A DNA stretch of 6,180 bases from NCBI GenBank assembly GCA_050245915.1, contig JBFWWZ010000083.1, positions 1-6,180 on the forward strand, in the 5' to 3' direction. The notes under the pieces were generated by a model, which was given only the letters and a program-made list of their open reading frames with translations, searched no databases and was not told the origin of the DNA. The position numbers and the translations under genes are program-made. This document shows, in pieces, positions 5,192-6,180 of this stretch; position 1 is the first letter of the stretch; the number at the start of each line of letters is the position of its first letter. Origin of the DNA: JBDSKH01 sp050245915. GTDB taxonomy: Bacteria > Actinomycetota > Actinomycetes > Actinomycetales > Microbacteriaceae.

Positions 5192-5238
5192 ACTACATCG
5201 ATGCCTCGCCCGTCGCGAAGGGAAGGGGGTCAGCCACC

Positions 5239-5670
5239 ATGACCGAAGACGAGAGCCAGGCTGCGGCCGAAGACCTCGCCAAGCGTCTACGGCTCCTGAT
5301 GGATGTCGCCGTTGCCGAGTCCGGCACTGAGCCGACCTACTCGCAGATCGCCGATTACCTCCACGAACGAGGCACCAACCTGTCACGGTCGCGCTGGACG
5401 TACATGGTCAACGGCCACCGCTACGTCCAAGACCCCGCTGTGTTCGAGGGGCTCGCTGCGTTCTTCGACGTGGACGCCGCGTTCCTGCTCGGCGAGGACG
5501 GTGCCGCTACCCCCGAGAAGGTCTCAGCGCAGCTCGATCTGGTTCGGTCCATGCGGGCAGCGAAGGTGAAGTCCTACGCAGCGCGCACCCTCGGCGACAT
5601 CTCGCCGAAAGCCCTCCACGCCATCACCAAGTTCCTGGACGAGGAAATGACACACATGCCCGAGCACTGA
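5239..5670 (+). CDS. EspR-like helix-turn-helix regulator
   Basis: The 143-residue product follows the layout of Mycobacterium tuberculosis EspR (132 aa). An N-terminal helix (AEDLAKRLRLLMDVA, 10-24) is followed by TYSQIADYLHERGTNLSRSRWTYMVNGHR (33-61), equivalent to EspR's helix-turn-helix with its YLSQLRSGNR-type recognition segment. Next comes DPAVFEGLAAFFDVDAAFLLGED (65-87), like the EspR segment before its dimer region. The C-terminal helical part (93-138, with LDLVRSMRAAKVKSYAART and ISPKALHAITKFLDEE) would mediate dimerisation. EspR binds DNA as a dimer and can loop distant sites. The ATG at 5239 is chosen over GTG at 5188 because GGAAGGGGG lies about 9 nt upstream and homology starts after it. 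Four palindromes overlap and precede its promoter candidate, so autoregulation and control of the leftward operon are likely. The metallopeptidase gene follows after 60 nt. Confidence 0.83.
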   Translation: MTEDESQAAAEDLAKRLRLLMDVAVAESGTEPTYSQIADYLHERGTNLSRSRWTYMVNGHRYVQDPAVFEGLAAFFDVDAAFLLGEDGAATPEKVSAQLDLVRSMRAAKVKSYAARTLGDISPKALHAITKFLDEEMTHMPEH

Positions 5671-5703
5671 CCGGTACCGCACGACACGGAGCCGCTACCG
5701 GTC
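5669..5703 (+). repeat. Inverted repeat at the end of the EspR-like gene
   Basis: GACCGGTA (5669-5676) and TACCGGTC (5696-5703) are exact inverted copies with a 19-nt loop, overlapping the TGA of the regulator. No T-run follows. It may be an mRNA hairpin that reduces read-through into, or processing before, the peptidase gene, or simply chance. The loop is long, which weakens the case. Confidence 0.35.
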
Positions 5704-5730
5704 CTGCTCCCCACAGACAAGGGGCGAACC

Positions 5731-6180
5731 GTGAATATCGAACAGACCGTATCGGCGGCCGTCGCGGGCCTTCAGCTCGGCAACACCTTTACCTTCGACA
5801 ACCTCCGCCACACCGTCCAAGACCGCCGGCACCGGCGGCTCCGCATCGTCGAACTCGCAGACCTCGACGCCCACGACGGCCTCTGCGCGGCATTGCTCTC
5901 CACCGCCGCCGAAGACTTCGTGCTCCACGCCCGCAGCGACTCAGCACTGCACCGTCAGCAGTTCGTGCTCCACGAGCTTGCCCACATGATCCTCGGGCAC
6001 TGCGACGGCGACGACTGCACCGTCGACGAGGCACTACTGCCCAACATCCCGCCGCAAACCCGCGCACGCCTGCTCACTCGGCAAGACCTCGACAGCGAAA
6101 CCGAGATCGCCGCCGAGTCCCTCGCCGACCGGCTCGCCGCAGGCATCCGAGGGGCGGTGTTCGCCGAATCGGCCTACTCG
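5731..6180 (+). CDS. ImmA/IrrE-type metallopeptidase (3' end outside window)
   Basis: 150 residues are seen with no stop before the right edge. HELAHMILGH at 81-90 is a zinc-peptidase HExxH motif, and SETEIAAESLADRLA at 122-136 supplies the downstream acidic helix (E126 or E129 as third ligand) seen in ImmA/IrrE proteins. The N-terminal 80 residues (LRIVELADLDAHDG, then EDFVLHARSDSALHRQQFVL) fit the strands and helix before the active site. There is no signal peptide, so it acts in the cytoplasm. The GTG at 5731 has AAGGGG 6 nt upstream. It follows the EspR-like gene by 60 nt on the same strand, the classic regulator-peptidase pairing; in ICEBs1 ImmA cleaves the repressor ImmR. Cleavage of the EspR-like protein is an inference. 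Related actinobacterial proteins are sometimes labelled 'toxin component'. Confidence 0.87.
   Translation, partial: MNIEQTVSAAVAGLQLGNTFTFDNLRHTVQDRRHRRLRIVELADLDAHDGLCAALLSTAAEDFVLHARSDSALHRQQFVLHELAHMILGHCDGDDCTVDEALLPNIPPQTRARLLTRQDLDSETEIAAESLADRLAAGIRGAVFAESAYS

Larger units (their letters stand above)
4928..5238. other. Divergent control region between the two transcription units
   Basis: This 311-bp stretch has no convincing complete gene. It holds four 14-bp palindromes, two facing promoter candidates, the ArdC-like leader with a second translation start, and a hairpin before the EspR-like gene. The left part (4928-5030) is very GC-rich and contains a 7-bp inverted repeat (GCCGCGC 4950-4956 / GCGCGGC 4966-4972) just upstream of the ribosome site at 4935-4940. 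The part from about 5085 to 5165 is the most AT-rich, as expected of promoters. The iteron-like spacing also leaves room for a replication origin or centromere role. Confidence 0.7.

Noticed and set aside
5188..5238. GTG 5188 as start of the EspR-like gene
   Set aside because: It lies in a perfect hairpin and only 18 nt from the predicted transcription start, lacks a ribosome site, and adds residues with no EspR counterpart.

Overview
This is a high-GC window with GC-rich third codon positions, GTG starts and strong AGGAGG ribosome sites. It reads as part of an integrative mobile element or plasmid of an Actinomycetota host. The evidence is the gene set: a ParB-like protein, a DUF2637-type membrane protein, a short primase-polymerase, an ArdC-like antirestriction protein and an EspR-like regulator next to an ImmA/IrrE-type peptidase. 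No integrase, relaxase, transfer ATPase, att site, tRNA or insertion sequence lies inside the window. The genus cannot be named, and 'integrative element' rather than 'plasmid' is an inference.

Positions 1-4927 carry a leftward operon, read on the minus strand. In order of transcription it encodes an ArdC-like ssDNA-binding/zincin protein (4927-3854), a primase-polymerase (3857-2922), a four-helix membrane protein with a C-terminal helix-turn-helix (2925-2251), a 134-aa unknown (2254-1850), a 297-aa unknown (1756-863) and a ParB-like protein that runs off the left edge (866-1). Four junctions overlap by exactly 4 nt (GTGA or ATGA). The only break is a 93-nt gap before the 297-aa gene, where a hairpin covers that gene's Shine-Dalgarno sequence. 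A perfect 29-bp palindrome lies inside the ParB-like gene.

Positions 4928-5238 are a 311-bp divergent control region. It holds four copies of the 14-bp palindrome TTGNGCATGCNCAA. They sit on and around a plausible leftward promoter (-35 at 5131-5126, -10 at 5107-5102) and a plausible rightward promoter (-35 at 5135-5140, -10 at 5158-5163).

Positions 5239-6180 are rightward: a 143-aa EspR-like DNA-binding protein, then a HELAH metallopeptidase of ImmA/IrrE type cut off by the right edge.

Working model (inference): the EspR-like protein binds the four palindromes and controls both its own gene and the leftward maintenance operon. One of the two zincins flanking the control region could inactivate it, as ImmA does to ImmR in ICEBs1. 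The operon supplies antirestriction, DNA priming, a membrane-linked DNA-binding protein and a ParB-like DNA-binding protein.
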